Notes: a model not told the origin generated them from the sequence alone. 64,000 bases of DNA from Collinsella aerofaciens (GCA_008680965.1 NAKE01000001.1:744001-808000); one strand, 5' to 3'; counted from the stretch's first letter, positions 34,239 through 42,831 are shown. Made by a program: numbers and translations.

Positions 34239-35555
34239 GTGCTGGTCGGGGGTGCGGACGATTTCTTGGACCGCGCCTAGGCGTATCCAAGCTTCCTGCG
34301 GTACTCCATCGGGCTCAGCCACCCGAGGGACTTCTTGATGCGCCCGTCCCGATAGTACACGAGGTAGGCCTCGAGCCTCCCCATGAACTCCTCGGCCGTC
34401 ACGCCCTCCCAGTCCCTGTAGCGGAAGAACTCGTTCTTGAGGCGGCCGAAGAAGCCCTCGCAGGCCGAGTTGTCCGGGCTGCAGCCCTTCGCTGACATGC
34501 TCCTGACCAGGCCGTTCTCCTCGCAGATCCCGATCCACTCCGGCCAGCGGTAGTGGCCGCCCCGGTCCGAGTGGATTGTCGTGCGCGCGCCCGCCGGCCT
34601 CGCCGCGCAGGCCTTGAGCAGGCTCGAGTTCGCGAGGCGCTTGTCGGGGTGCAGCCCGATCGACCAGGCGACGGGCATCCCGTCGAAGCAGTCGATGACC
34701 GGGCTCAGGTAGACCTTCTCGCCGCCCGGGAGCCTGAACTCGGTGATGTCGGTGAGCCACAGCCGGTTGGGCTCGTCGGCGTGGAAATTCCTGTTCACGA
34801 GGTTCTCCGGCGCCTTGGAGACCTCGCCGGCGTAGGAGCTGTAGCCCCGGGCGCGCCTCCTGTTGTAGACGACCTCGAGGCCCTCCTCGCGCATCACGCG
34901 GGCCACGCGCTTCTCGCTGGCGCGGACGCCCTCGCGGCGCAGGCGCGCCCAGACGGTGCGGTACCCCCAGCACCCCGAGCCCTCGCGGAAGATGCGCACC
35001 ACGCGGTCGCGTATGTCGGCGTCGCGGTCGCGCGGCGCGGCGACGCGGGGCCTCCAGTACTCATAGGAGCTCTTCGATATCCTCAAGAAACCTGTGATCG
35101 AGCGGAGGGGCAGGGCGGTCGCCCGCCTCAATCTCTCGCCGAGCTCGCACTTGCTCCTGTTCGAGATCGAAGCCGGGTCCCACCCTTCCGCTTTTAGGTC
35201 GGCCAACACCGCCCTGAGCAGCAGGTTCTCTATCTGGTCCTCGTTGAGTCCGGCGAGCGGGCCGGTCGCGGGCGGGGCGTAGATCGACTTGTCGGGGCCC
35301 AAGCTGGCCTCCTTCCGTGGCGGTTTCCTCGCCACGATTCTACAGCCCCCGCCGGTGTAGCTGCGCGGGAGGTGCCCCGTCGCCCACTTCTTGGCCGCGC
35401 TCACCGTGACCCCCGCGAACTCCGCGGCGGCGGTGGGCCCCATGCCGTCCTCCGTCGCCAGGAGGAAGAGCTCGACCTTCTCCCTGCTGTACATGCGAAC
35501 CTCCAGTCCGGACCGCCCCGCGGTCCAACTTTCTGTCCGCACCCCCGTCTGCTAA
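34239..35555 (-). mobile_element. IS3-family insertion sequence inside the LysR gene
   Basis: The ends carry inverted repeats sharing GGGGGTGCGGAC and TTGGACCGCG (34248-34275 and the complement near 35519-35546). Flanks AAT and AAC would be an imperfect 3-bp target duplication, so the exact edges are uncertain by a base or two. GC-rich, unlike the island it entered. Confidence 0.8.
34277..35494 (-). CDS. IS3-family transposase, OrfA-OrfB in one frame
   Basis: A 405-residue transposase. The N-terminal helix-turn-helix (GPTAAAEFAGVTVSAAKKWATG) would be OrfA. The integrase core shows the DDE residues in LTDITEF, IHSDRGGHY and SACEGFFGRLKNE. IS3 elements usually make the fusion by a -1 frameshift; here both parts lie in one open frame, as in some subgroups. 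ATG 35494 follows GGAGGTTCGC. It appears intact. The frame is open past the element's end into LysR in a neighbouring reading, which is a chimera. Confidence 0.88.
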   Translation of the reverse strand: MYSREKVELFLLATEDGMGPTAAAEFAGVTVSAAKKWATGHLPRSYTGGGCRIVARKPPRKEASLGPDKSIYAPPATGPLAGLNEDQIENLLLRAVLADLKAEGWDPASISNRSKCELGERLRRATALPLRSITGFLRISKSSYEYWRPRVAAPRDRDADIRDRVVRIFREGSGCWGYRTVWARLRREGVRASEKRVARVMREEGLEVVYNRRRARGYSSYAGEVSKAPENLVNRNFHADEPNRLWLTDITEFRLPGGEKVYLSPVIDCFDGMPVAWSIGLHPDKRLANSSLLKACAARPAGARTTIHSDRGGHYRWPEWIGICEENGLVRSMSAKGCSPDNSACEGFFGRLKNEFFRYRDWEGVTAEEFMGRLEAYLVYYRDGRIKKSLGWLSPMEYRRKLGYA

Positions 35556-36239
35556 GTTAATACTCTCGTAGCGGGGGAAAAGGCCCAGATGGTTAAATGC
35601 TGAGTCTATTCTTTTTCGACAATATCGAATGTCACAGGTGTTTGCAATTGGATATTGAGCCACCGCGTTTAGATTCGCTGCTGCGTGACTAGCTAATGGG
35701 TGATTGCTTTCAACGAGGAGGTTGACTTCGGCGTTCAATAAAAAATGCGATTCAAAAAGATTGGTGTCTACTTGCCCAGCGACAATCGCAATGTCGATTT
35801 GTCCGTCAAGTAGAAGGGATAAGCACGTTCCGCCGTCGTCGTATCTGGAAACAGCAAATTTACCACCGTTGTACTTTTTCGAGAGCCGGTTTAGTGCGGG
35901 CTGGTTGAACCAGCTTGTGAGTATTGGTGGTAGTCCGACTGCAACGTGTGTCAAATGTGTCTGGGTTATTTTTATCTTTTCACGCGTGATTTGCGCATAC
36001 GCTTGAATTCCCTCAATTGAAGCTAGTGCATCTAATGCTATAGGAAGGATTTCCTCTCCATAGTTTGTTAGATGTAGAATACTGCCTCTTTTTTCGAACA
36101 GCTTCAGACCAAGTTCAGATTCCAATGCTCGAATGCCTTTTGAAACAGCTTGCGGCGAAACGCTTAATATAGTTGCTGCATCCGAGTAATTCTGACAATC
36201 AAATACCTTTATGAAATACTGCAGCTGAACAACATTCAC
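35556..36239 (-). pseudogene. 5' part of a LysR-type regulator, split by IS3
   Basis: 228 residues: an N-terminal winged helix (LQYFIKVFDCQNYSDAATILSVSPQAVSKGIRALESELG) and most of the effector domain, ending at YESIN where the insertion begins. It is divergent from the Cys-rich peptide genes, the classical LysR position for the operon it controls. AT-rich like the rest of the island. The separated piece lies at 33981-34238. The break removes the last quarter of the effector domain, so regulation is probably lost or altered. Confidence 0.85.
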
Positions 36240-36303
36240 CAGAATTTCCTTAGGTTGAATTTTTAATCAGGCTAAGTGTAAATTAAAAAATGTTAAACAA
36301 GGC

Positions 36304-36316
36304 AAACAAATTGTTT
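36304..36316. promoter_or_regulatory. Candidate LysR operator in the divergent promoter
   Basis: AAACAA-A-TTGTTT is a perfect palindrome in the AT-rich 158-bp gap between the LysR start and the first peptide gene. Further right, TTTGACCAAAG-TATAAC (36354-36370) offers a -10 for the peptide operon with no good -35, as expected for an activated promoter. Confidence 0.45.
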
Positions 36317-36397
36317 CATCTAGTACAAAAAGTTATCAAACAGCTTTTGACTTTTTGACCAAAGTATAACTAGGCCTAAAACGAGAAAGGAGCCATT

Positions 36398-36568
36398 GTG
36401 GATTGGATACAGCCAACTCAAACACCTAACGATATTGCTTTGCTATCAAGTTGGTGTCCTTGTCAGGGCGCAAAATGTCAGGGGCGCTGTAATCCCTGGG
36501 GGATGTGTGCCGTGTACACGGGCGGGAATTGCCGCGCATTTCAACATTGCGGTATACACGTTAGCTAG
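36398..36568 (+). CDS. Cys-rich RiPP precursor peptide 1 (7 Cys)
   Basis: Start GTG 36398, five bases after AGAAAGGAG; 56 residues, then TAG. Residues 1-19 form a Cys-free leader (MDWIQPTQTPND...). The core has Cys at 20, 22, 27, 31, 37, 45 and 51, with Gly between them. It is followed nine bases later by a second peptide gene with a matching start, then by a radical SAM maturase, ABC exporter and CPBP protein. The seven-Cys pattern and M-x-x-I-Q-P start recall the Cys-rich precursors of clostridial radical SAM clusters (from memory, not searched). Sactipeptide or ranthipeptide thioether crosslinks are the likely modification. No double-Gly cleavage site is seen. Confidence 0.75.
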   Translation: MDWIQPTQTPNDIALLSSWCPCQGAKCQGRCNPWGMCAVYTGGNCRAFQHCGIHVS

Positions 36569-36576
36569 GAGCTTCG

Positions 36577-36741
36577 ATGGAATATATTCAAAAGCCAGTG
36601 AATACTCAGATGCCTGCTTCGTCTCGAGATATTTCTACGTTTGTGTCCTGTGCAGCGCATATTTGTTGGAGTTATTCAGGGGGAGGACCGTGTGGCCTGA
36701 GGATCTGCATTACCAAATTTTGTGGCTGGAATTACTCCTAA
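36577..36741 (+). CDS. Cys-rich RiPP precursor peptide 2 (5 Cys)
   Basis: ATG 36577 follows TAGGAGCTTCG; 54 residues, then TAA. The leader MEYIQKPVNTQ matches peptide 1 (M-D/E-W/Y-I-Q, then P and TQ). Cys lie at 25, 30, 39, 44 and 49, in a core with GGGPCG and aromatic residues. Two related but unequal precursors in tandem suggest a two-peptide product or diversified paralogues. The maturase starts 38 bases downstream. A larger overlapping frame (TTG 36396) crosses both genes but lacks a logical composition and is rejected. Confidence 0.75.
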   Translation: MEYIQKPVNTQMPASSRDISTFVSCAAHICWSYSGGGPCGLRICITKFCGWNYS

Positions 36742-36779
36742 TGGCAGGTTGAAATATTGAAATATGCAACGGAGTAGAA

Positions 36780-37870
36780 ATGAAACAGTCTCGCTTTAAT
36801 GTAATCGATAAAGGCAATCAGCCTACGCTGGTATATAACTCTTACTCCGGCGCAATTGTTGCGTTGGATGCGGAATACGAGAAGGCACTATTTGCGAATG
36901 GGGCTAATGGCCCTTCGGAAATTGTCGACAATTTGATGGACGCGGGGTTGTTGGTTTCCGACGGACTTGATGAAATCGAACATTTAAAAGAGATATCATC
37001 GGCCTGTCGCATGCAATCAAAATCACTTTCATTTACGATAGCTCCGACATTGAATTGTAATTTCAGGTGTCCGTATTGTTATGAGGACGGCAAGCGTTAT
37101 GGTTCAATGAGCGACCAGTGCGTCGATCAGGTAATAAAGCATATCAATGGCATGGCTTTAGACAATCAGGCAGAAAGTTTGCAGATTGCCTGGTATGGCG
37201 GCGAGCCTTTATTGGCGATTGAGACGGTGGAGAAGATTACGCGCGGAATCCGAAGTGATGAAATCTTATTTAACGCCAGCATGGTGACCAACGGTTATTT
37301 CTTAGATGGGAAAACGGCGGAGTTGCTTGCAAAAAATGGGGTCACGCACGTTCAGGTGACTGTCGATGGTCCGCCTGAAATACACAATCAACGAAGATGT
37401 CTTCCTTCTGGCGGTGATACGTTCAACCGTATTATCGATAACGTAAAAAGAGCTAGTGCGTACTTCAATGTCATCTTAAGAGTTAATGTTGATCCGACGA
37501 ACGGTGATCAGATTGATCGCTTGATTGATTCGCTTGATCAAAAAGGTCTTCGTAATAGAGTAAAACTGTATTTAGCGGCAGTAGATGATATAAATGGGGC
37601 ATGCGCTAACTCTCCGTGCTATTCAGAGGACGAATTTGCCTCGATTGAAGCATCCTGTTTGTCTCGCTACAAAATGACGGGGTACATGGATCCGTTTCTT
37701 CCAGGCTTTAATCCGACCATATGCGGAGCCGTCAATAAATATTCAGAAGTTATTGGACCAGATGGTTCCTTATATAAATGCTGGAATGAAATAGGATATT
37801 CCGACAGAAGTTATGGCAGCATCTTTGAAAGCGTAGCGAGTAACGCATTCGAAGTTTCCAAATGGAATGC
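36780..37870 (+). pseudogene. Radical SAM/SPASM peptide maturase, 5' part, cut by IS256
   Basis: Residues 1-75 look like a small leader-binding region. The radical SAM core has C93, C97 and C100 (CNFRCPYC), WYGGEPLL and VTVDGPPEIHN. The SPASM region begins with Cys in NPTICGAV and LYKCWNEIG. The frame is cut after KWNA by an insertion with 8-bp target duplication. The continuation lies at 39241-39409. Removing the insertion and one duplicate restores a single frame of about 419 residues. As it stands, the protein ends in twelve foreign residues and lacks the last SPASM Cys cluster, so it is probably inactive. ATG 36780 follows CGGAG. Confidence 0.88.
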
Positions 37871-39232
37871 GGTGACGCATAATTTCTTTCGCAAATTGAC
37901 AACCGCATAGCGGAACACGGCCCGCGCCCCGTCATATGATTTCTAGCGACTAAACAACAAATCACCGACGAAGGGGGCACGGGCCGTGTCTGCGAACATC
38001 GTATCAGTCGACGAGGAGTCGCTGCGCAACGACATAAAGAATCTGGTGAGGAGGACCGTCGAAGAGACGCTCAACGCTCTGCTCGACGAGGAGGCGTCCG
38101 AGCTCGTCGGGGCCGAGCGCTACGAGAGGACGGCGGGCCGGGAGGCCTACCGCAGTGGCCACTACACGAGGAGGCTCGTCACAGGCGCCGGCGAGGTCGA
38201 GCTCAGCGTGCCGAAACTCCGTGGGGCGACCTTCCAGACGGCCGTCATCGAGCGCTACCGCAGGCGGGAGACCTCGGTCGAGGAGGCCATCGTCGAGATG
38301 TACCTGGCGGGCGTCTCCACCAGGAGGATCGAGGACGTCTCCGAGCTCCTGTGGGGAGCGCCGGTGTCCTCCGGCACCGTCTCCAACCTCAACGAGAGGG
38401 CCTTCGCGTCCATCGAGGCCTGGCGGCAGAGGCCTCTCGACGGCGGCTACCCCTACGTCTTCGTCGACGGCATCTATCTCAAGCGCAGCTGGGGAGGGTC
38501 CTACGAGAACGTGGCCGTGCTGGTCGCCATCGGCGTCAACTCCGCCGGCGACCGGGAGGTCATTGGCTGCTCCGAGGGGTACACCGAGTCCGCTGAGTCC
38601 TGGCGCGAGTTTTTCTCCTGGCTCAAGGCGCGCGGGCTCTCCGGCGTGCGGCTCGTCACCGGCGACAAGTGCGCGGGGATGCTCGGTGCGCTCGAGGAGG
38701 TGTTCCCCGGGGCCCGCTACCAGCGCTGCACGGTGCATTTCTACCGCAACGTGCTGGGAAAGGTTCCCGTGACCAGGCGGAAGGCCGTGGCGCGCATGCT
38801 GAAGGCGATCCACGCGCAGGAATCGCGCGAGGCATGCGGCAGGAAGGCCGGGGAGGTGGCGGACGAGTTGGAGTCGATGCGGCTCGGGGCGGCCGCGAGG
38901 ACGGTGCGCGACGGGTTCGCCGAGACGCTTGCCTACACGGAATTCCCGCCGGAGCACTGGCGCCGGATCAGGACGAACAACGGGATCGAGCGCATCAACC
39001 GCGAGATCAGGAGGAGGACGAGGGTCGTCGGGACCTTCCCGGACGGCAACTCGGCCCTCATGCTGGTGACGGCGAGGCTGAAGTACATAGTAGAGCACGA
39101 GTGGGGCAAGAGGAGGTACTTGGATATGTCGAAGCTGGAGGAGATGGACGAGCTGAGGGGAAAGGCGGAGGGCTAGAACAGGACGGGGCCGAGGACGGCT
39201 AAATCAATTTGCGAAAGAATCTTGACGGTACC
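37871..39232 (+). mobile_element. IS256-family insertion sequence in the maturase gene
   Basis: The 1362-bp element is bracketed by the perfect 8-bp duplication TGGAATGC (37863-37870 and 39233-39240). Both ends begin GGT and share TTCTTTCGCAAATTGA (left 37885-37900; inverted on the right at 39203-39218). The perfect duplication and intact transposase suggest a recent insertion. Confidence 0.93.
37986..39176 (+). CDS. IS256-family transposase
   Basis: A 396-residue Mutator-like transposase. Catalytic Asp in FVDGIYLKRSWGG, Asp in VTGDKCAGM, the conserved C/H block YQRCTVHFYRNVL, and Glu in NNGIERINREIRRRTRVVGTFPDG. The start is GTG 37986, after AAGGGGGCACG. GC-rich codon use matches the chromosome, not the AT-rich host gene. 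It appears intact. Confidence 0.93.
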   Translation: MSANIVSVDEESLRNDIKNLVRRTVEETLNALLDEEASELVGAERYERTAGREAYRSGHYTRRLVTGAGEVELSVPKLRGATFQTAVIERYRRRETSVEEAIVEMYLAGVSTRRIEDVSELLWGAPVSSGTVSNLNERAFASIEAWRQRPLDGGYPYVFVDGIYLKRSWGGSYENVAVLVAIGVNSAGDREVIGCSEGYTESAESWREFFSWLKARGLSGVRLVTGDKCAGMLGALEEVFPGARYQRCTVHFYRNVLGKVPVTRRKAVARMLKAIHAQESREACGRKAGEVADELESMRLGAAARTVRDGFAETLAYTEFPPEHWRRIRTNNGIERINREIRRRTRVVGTFPDGNSALMLVTARLKYIVEHEWGKRRYLDMSKLEEMDELRGKAEG

Positions 39233-39240
39233 TGGAATGC

Positions 39241-39409
39241 TTACGACTTTTGTTCAGATTCAGAATGTCTTAACTGCTCGCTTCTTCCTATGTGCATGGG
39301 TGGCTGTCCCTTCACCAGGCTGTATGAAAATAAGACAAGCTGCGTATCTGCAAGAAAGAACTGTATAAAAGTAATGAGGGCGGCCTATGATTTCAAGCAT
39401 AAGAAGTGA
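39241..39409 (+). pseudogene. Radical SAM/SPASM maturase, 3' part
   Basis: This continues the maturase frame after the insertion: YDFCSDSECLNCSLLPMCMGGCPF and a last CVSARKNC, the Cys set of a SPASM auxiliary cluster. The TTG at 39209 lies inside the insertion end, so this piece is not a separate gene. It overlaps the exporter start by 23 bases, which shows that the maturase and exporter were translated together. Confidence 0.88.
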
Positions 39410-40961
39410 TGCGGACTCAACGGCGCTCTTCGATTGTCTGCCATATTTCAGACTTGGGTTTTCTTCCCAATTGCTTCTGGTTATAGTCTTCGCGTTGTGC
39501 TTAATAATATCTGGAATGATGGCTTCTGTATCCCCGCTGCTTACGAGCGCTCTGGTTGACAATATATCTAAAAAAACATCTTACGATACTATCATGATTA
39601 GCAGCGCTCTAATTGGTTTTGCGGCACTAATCGATATTGTTGTCAGTTATTTAAGCACCCTTCTTTCAATGCGGATAACGACCGTGGCTGCATACTCGAT
39701 TGTTCGAAGTAAAATCGATGAGCTCGTTCGGATGCCTTTTGAGTTATATTTTGAGCAGGAGTCAGCTGAAAAAACTCAACAAATTTGTTCAGATGCCAAT
39801 ACTGTGGCTTCCTTCGGATTGTCGGTGCTCCAGACGGTACTTCTTGCGGTTGTCCAGCTAGGTATCAGTTTTATTTTTCTCTATGGATGCTCCGTAGCGC
39901 TCTTTTGGGTTTCCGTGACATTTTGCATCTTGTATGCAATTGCATATGCTTTATTCAGAAAACCGCTTTTTGTTTCAGGTCTGACCTTTAAGGAGGAGCA
40001 GTCCCTGTATTTCGGAAAAGTGGAGTCCGTACTTGCGCATCAGAGATTTTTGTATGTTAATGTGCTATTCGAAAGAGCATTGAAATCCATAGATAGCTTT
40101 TTTTCGTCTTTGCTGCACGCCGGAGTCGCCTATCAAAGTGTCGTTTCGAGATTTCAGGCAACGGATTCCTTTGCTGCGGCTGCGTCCCAGGTGACTATTC
40201 TTTTGATTTCGGCTTTCTATGTAATGCATGGAAGCATGAGTGTAGGCCAACTTGTTGCCGTTTCGAGCTACATGGCTTTAATGCTATCTGCCGTGAGGTC
40301 AATCTACGGTATAGGTAGTAGCGTACAAGACTGCTTCTCATCGATATCTCGTCTGAATGCCTCTAAATTGCCTTTGGCTGTTGCTGGAGAGGAGCTCTTG
40401 GAGATCGATTACATCGAACTGCATAATTTTGGTTTTACATTAAATGAAAAGTGTCTCTACAATAACTTGAATCTCAGGTTTGACAAAGGAAAGCTCTATG
40501 CTCTTGTGGGGATTAATGGCTCGGGCAAAACGAGCCTTGCGTACTTATTAATGGGTTGTTTCAATTCGGGTTACGGTGGGGCTATTTCCTACAACGGTAA
40601 GGCCCAAGAAGAAATCAACTGCGAGCACCTTAGGCGGAATCTAGTTTCGTTTGCCGAACAAACCCCGATATCAGTAAAGGATTTTCTTAGCGATAGAAAT
40701 TTTCCTTCTATCGAAAAGAAGAGGTGCGGGGGAATGTCTCCTGGGGAACTGAAACAATTGGAAATTAGGCGGGTCTTGGAAAAGAAGGCAGACGTCTATT
40801 TATTCGATGAGCCAACAGCATCACTTGATATTGCTCATAAAGAAGCTCTGATAAATGCTGTGAAGGAACTGCGCAAGCACAAGATTGTCATTGTTATTAC
40901 ACACGATATGGACCTAATAGCAGCTAGTGATGAGGTGGTAGAGCTTGGGAAAAGCGACTGA
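39387..40961 (+). CDS. ABC exporter of the peptide cluster (membrane and ATPase domains fused)
   Basis: A 524-residue half-transporter: six membrane segments within about residues 20-300, then an ATPase with Walker A GINGSGKTS (about 375), signature GGMSPGELKQLEIRR (a weak form of LSGGQ), Walker B VYLFDEPTAS and switch His in VITHDMD. There is no N-terminal C39 peptidase domain, so it would not cut a double-Gly leader itself. It overlaps the maturase by 23 bases and the next gene by 17 bases. Likely role: export of the matured peptides or self-protection. AT-rich codons. Confidence 0.88.
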   Translation: MISSIRSDADSTALFDCLPYFRLGFSSQLLLVIVFALCLIISGMMASVSPLLTSALVDNISKKTSYDTIMISSALIGFAALIDIVVSYLSTLLSMRITTVAAYSIVRSKIDELVRMPFELYFEQESAEKTQQICSDANTVASFGLSVLQTVLLAVVQLGISFIFLYGCSVALFWVSVTFCILYAIAYALFRKPLFVSGLTFKEEQSLYFGKVESVLAHQRFLYVNVLFERALKSIDSFFSSLLHAGVAYQSVVSRFQATDSFAAAASQVTILLISAFYVMHGSMSVGQLVAVSSYMALMLSAVRSIYGIGSSVQDCFSSISRLNASKLPLAVAGEELLEIDYIELHNFGFTLNEKCLYNNLNLRFDKGKLYALVGINGSGKTSLAYLLMGCFNSGYGGAISYNGKAQEEINCEHLRRNLVSFAEQTPISVKDFLSDRNFPSIEKKRCGGMSPGELKQLEIRRVLEKKADVYLFDEPTASLDIAHKEALINAVKELRKHKIVIVITHDMDLIAASDEVVELGKSD

Positions 40962-41544
40962 AATAATGCGCCTGGGGGCACGTTATCTACTGGGTACGAT
41001 GGTTGCTAGCGTGCCGTGGGCCATTTGGGTTATTGCAAAAGGATCTCCCGCTTGGCTGTGCTCTACAGGGGCGCTCTTTTGTGCGTTGGTAGTCTATCTT
41101 TTTGCAACTCGGGGCGCTGTTTCCCGTGATAAGACCAAGCAGCGTGGGATTCTTTTGGGATGGCAGTTCATTTTCATCGTATTTATTATTATGGCCGCCA
41201 TGCTCGATATAGGTGGAAAATCAATATCCAGATGGGTATTGGTCTGTTCGGTTTCAGTTTTGCATGAGCTGTTATTTAGGTACGTATTTTTATTTGAATA
41301 CACAATCGTCGGAATAGTTCGGCCGTTTTGCATAAGGGCATTTGTACAGTCGATTCTATGGGCATTGCTTCTCGTGACTCAACAGTGTTTAATCGGGGCA
41401 CCCACAAATTACATCATTGCAATGATGGGGGGCTATCTTTGTCTGGGCCTTATTTTTGCGCTGCTCGTGCGAAAAACAGGGACAGTGTGCCCGTCTCTTT
41501 TAGCCATGATGTTTCTGGATTTTATCAACCTCCTAGCTCTTTGA
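40945..41544 (+). CDS. CPBP-like intramembrane protein of the peptide cluster
   Basis: About 199 residues with six or more hydrophobic segments. The pattern resembles the CPBP (CAAX protease and bacteriocin-processing) family. HELLFR matches part of the EExxxR motif, but the His of motifs 2 and 3 is missing (LWALLLVTQ; LAMMFLDFIN). It may therefore be a non-catalytic immunity protein and not a leader protease. The start is TTG 40945 overlapping the exporter, or ATG 40966 just after its stop. Last gene of the island operon. Confidence 0.6.
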   Translation: MGKATEIMRLGARYLLGTMVASVPWAIWVIAKGSPAWLCSTGALFCALVVYLFATRGAVSRDKTKQRGILLGWQFIFIVFIIMAAMLDIGGKSISRWVLVCSVSVLHELLFRYVFLFEYTIVGIVRPFCIRAFVQSILWALLLVTQQCLIGAPTNYIIAMMGGYLCLGLIFALLVRKTGTVCPSLLAMMFLDFINLLAL

Positions 41545-41567
41545 GTTGCGGACAAAATCTTCAGGTG

Positions 41568-41903
41568 TTGGCGCCATGGCCGACAAGGCCCGCACGGTGC
41601 TTTCGGTATGTAATAACATGGGCGAGGTCTGGCTGCTCACGGCCGAGATACTCGACCTGATCGATCGCGGTGCGTCCAACATCATCTGCACGCAGCCCTT
41701 CGCCTGCCTGCGATTCGGTTAGCGAGGAGGCCGTGGCATCGGTCGCAAAGCGTCTGTGACGCGGTATTAAGAAGTAGCCGACCTGCTTCGGGCTAGATAT
41801 GAGACGGAAGGGTGGTAGCCGTACCGGCTGCGGCCCTTTTTTACTGGATACATGTTGCGTAAATGGCCTTGCCGACGCCTTTCGTGGACTCGGATTTCGG
41901 AAG
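41568..41903 (+). pseudogene. Decayed second copy of the activase 3' end and terminator
   Basis: From GGCGCCATGGCCGACAAGGCC this copies the activase gene from 33235 on, with scattered changes. It drops the part matching about 33376-33630, regains similarity at AGCGAGGAGGCCGTGGC, keeps the TATTAAGAAGTAG end, a mutated terminator and the downstream flank to CGGAAGTG. No open frame survives. It marks the right edge of the island. Confidence 0.9.
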
Positions 41904-42023
41904 TGCGGGGAAAACTCCGAACCTTCGAGCACACTGCTCTTTTGAACTCTTGTGACCTGCGGTTTTGTTGCTAAAAAAGTCGGTCTGGTCGGCAGAACTC
42001 GATTTTTCACCGCACTTCCGAAA
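41895..42023. repeat. TTTCGGAAGTGCGG inverted repeat
   Basis: TTTCGGAAGTGCGG (41895-41908) is inverted at 42010-42023 (CCGCACTTCCGAAA), 101 bases apart. The left arm overlaps the end of the island's direct repeat; the 33.8-kb copy lacks the right arm. Bases 42024-42256 hold only a small CATATG inverted repeat (about 42139-42166). Confidence 0.6.
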
Positions 42024-42256
42024 ACTGCGATCTTGCAGTACGAAAAACGGCCTCCATAACTCTGGGTTTATTGATAAGTGTAGCCGTTCGCCGTATATCA
42101 TTGTCCGTTTATGGAATCTATCTCCAACGAGTTGTAGTCATATGGTTTGATGTTGGAAACATATGATTGCCGACAGGCCGTAGGTGACATTCGCCATGAT
42201 ATCGGAGGTACCAAGTATGTTTCGTGCTCCGTTAAACAAGTATCGGGCTGGCTGAC

Positions 42257-42706
42257 ATGAGCCGCCGTTTTGTCTCGATAACCGTTGCAGTGGTTTGCCT
42301 GGCAGTGCTTCTGGGCGCTATAGGGCAGTTCGCTATAAGTCGAGAAACATCCTATATGCAGGAATGTGCTTCCGAAGGCTTTGCCATTGACGGTTACTAT
42401 CGGGATGACGAAACAAGTCGGGAAACCCTGGCTTTTCTTGAGGAGGACAACTGTCGATGGCAGCTGGTCGACCAAGACGGAATCTGCACAGACGGGCAGT
42501 TTAAGCGTACGGATGACCCCAACATCCTGATATTAAAGAAGGAAAACGGCGAAGAATTCGGTACGGTCCACGTGGCGTATATTTCGCGCCGACGCGATCA
42601 GGGCTTGCTCTACCTATTTAGAGATACCAGGGTGACCCGTTTTTATCTGGTGAGTACCGGTCCGGCGTTTACAGTGGAGTCTGGCGATGTCGATGCGGAC
42701 AGCTGA
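42257..42706 (+). CDS. Hypothetical membrane-anchored protein
   Basis: A 149-residue protein with an N-terminal membrane anchor (FVSITVAVVCLAVLLGAIGQF, about 5-25, no lipobox) and an outside domain of beta-strand character with three Cys. I do not recognise the family; it resembles small secreted lipocalin-like or copper-resistance-like modules only in style. The ribosome site is poor, so expression is uncertain. It lies between the island and the DUF389 gene, with a terminator-like hairpin after it. Confidence 0.6.
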   Translation: MSRRFVSITVAVVCLAVLLGAIGQFAISRETSYMQECASEGFAIDGYYRDDETSRETLAFLEEDNCRWQLVDQDGICTDGQFKRTDDPNILILKKENGEEFGTVHVAYISRRRDQGLLYLFRDTRVTRFYLVSTGPAFTVESGDVDADS

Positions 42707-42726
42707 TTCACGGCAATAAATCAGCG

Positions 42727-42757
42727 AGCGGGGCGCGGCCATGGACCGCGTCCCGCT
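42727..42757. terminator. Hairpin after the anchored hypothetical protein
   Basis: AGCGGGGCGCGG (42727-42738) pairs with CCGCGTCCCGCT (42746-42757) with one mismatch; ATTTG follows. Confidence 0.65.
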
Positions 42758-42831
42758 ATTTGCTCGTGGCCCGCGTCACGTCTGCGCCATGTCGTGACTC
42801 GCGGCTGCGCGCATCCATCTCACGTCGCGTA

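Noticed and set aside
33981..34973. 330-codon frame on the minus strand
   Set aside because: Most of it is an out-of-frame reading of the transposase; only the last 85 codons belong to the split LysR gene.
35340..36239. 300-codon LysR-like frame taken as a whole gene
   Set aside because: The last 70 or so codons translate the IS3 element in a wrong frame, so only 35556-36239 belongs to the regulator.
36396..36752. 118-codon frame from TTG 36396 across both peptide genes
   Set aside because: It lies in another frame, shows no family features, and the two short frames have better start sites and matching N-termini.
39209..39409. Separate small Cys-rich gene after the IS256 element
   Set aside because: Its TTG start lies inside the insertion end. 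The reading is the SPASM 3' end of the broken maturase, shown by the target duplication.
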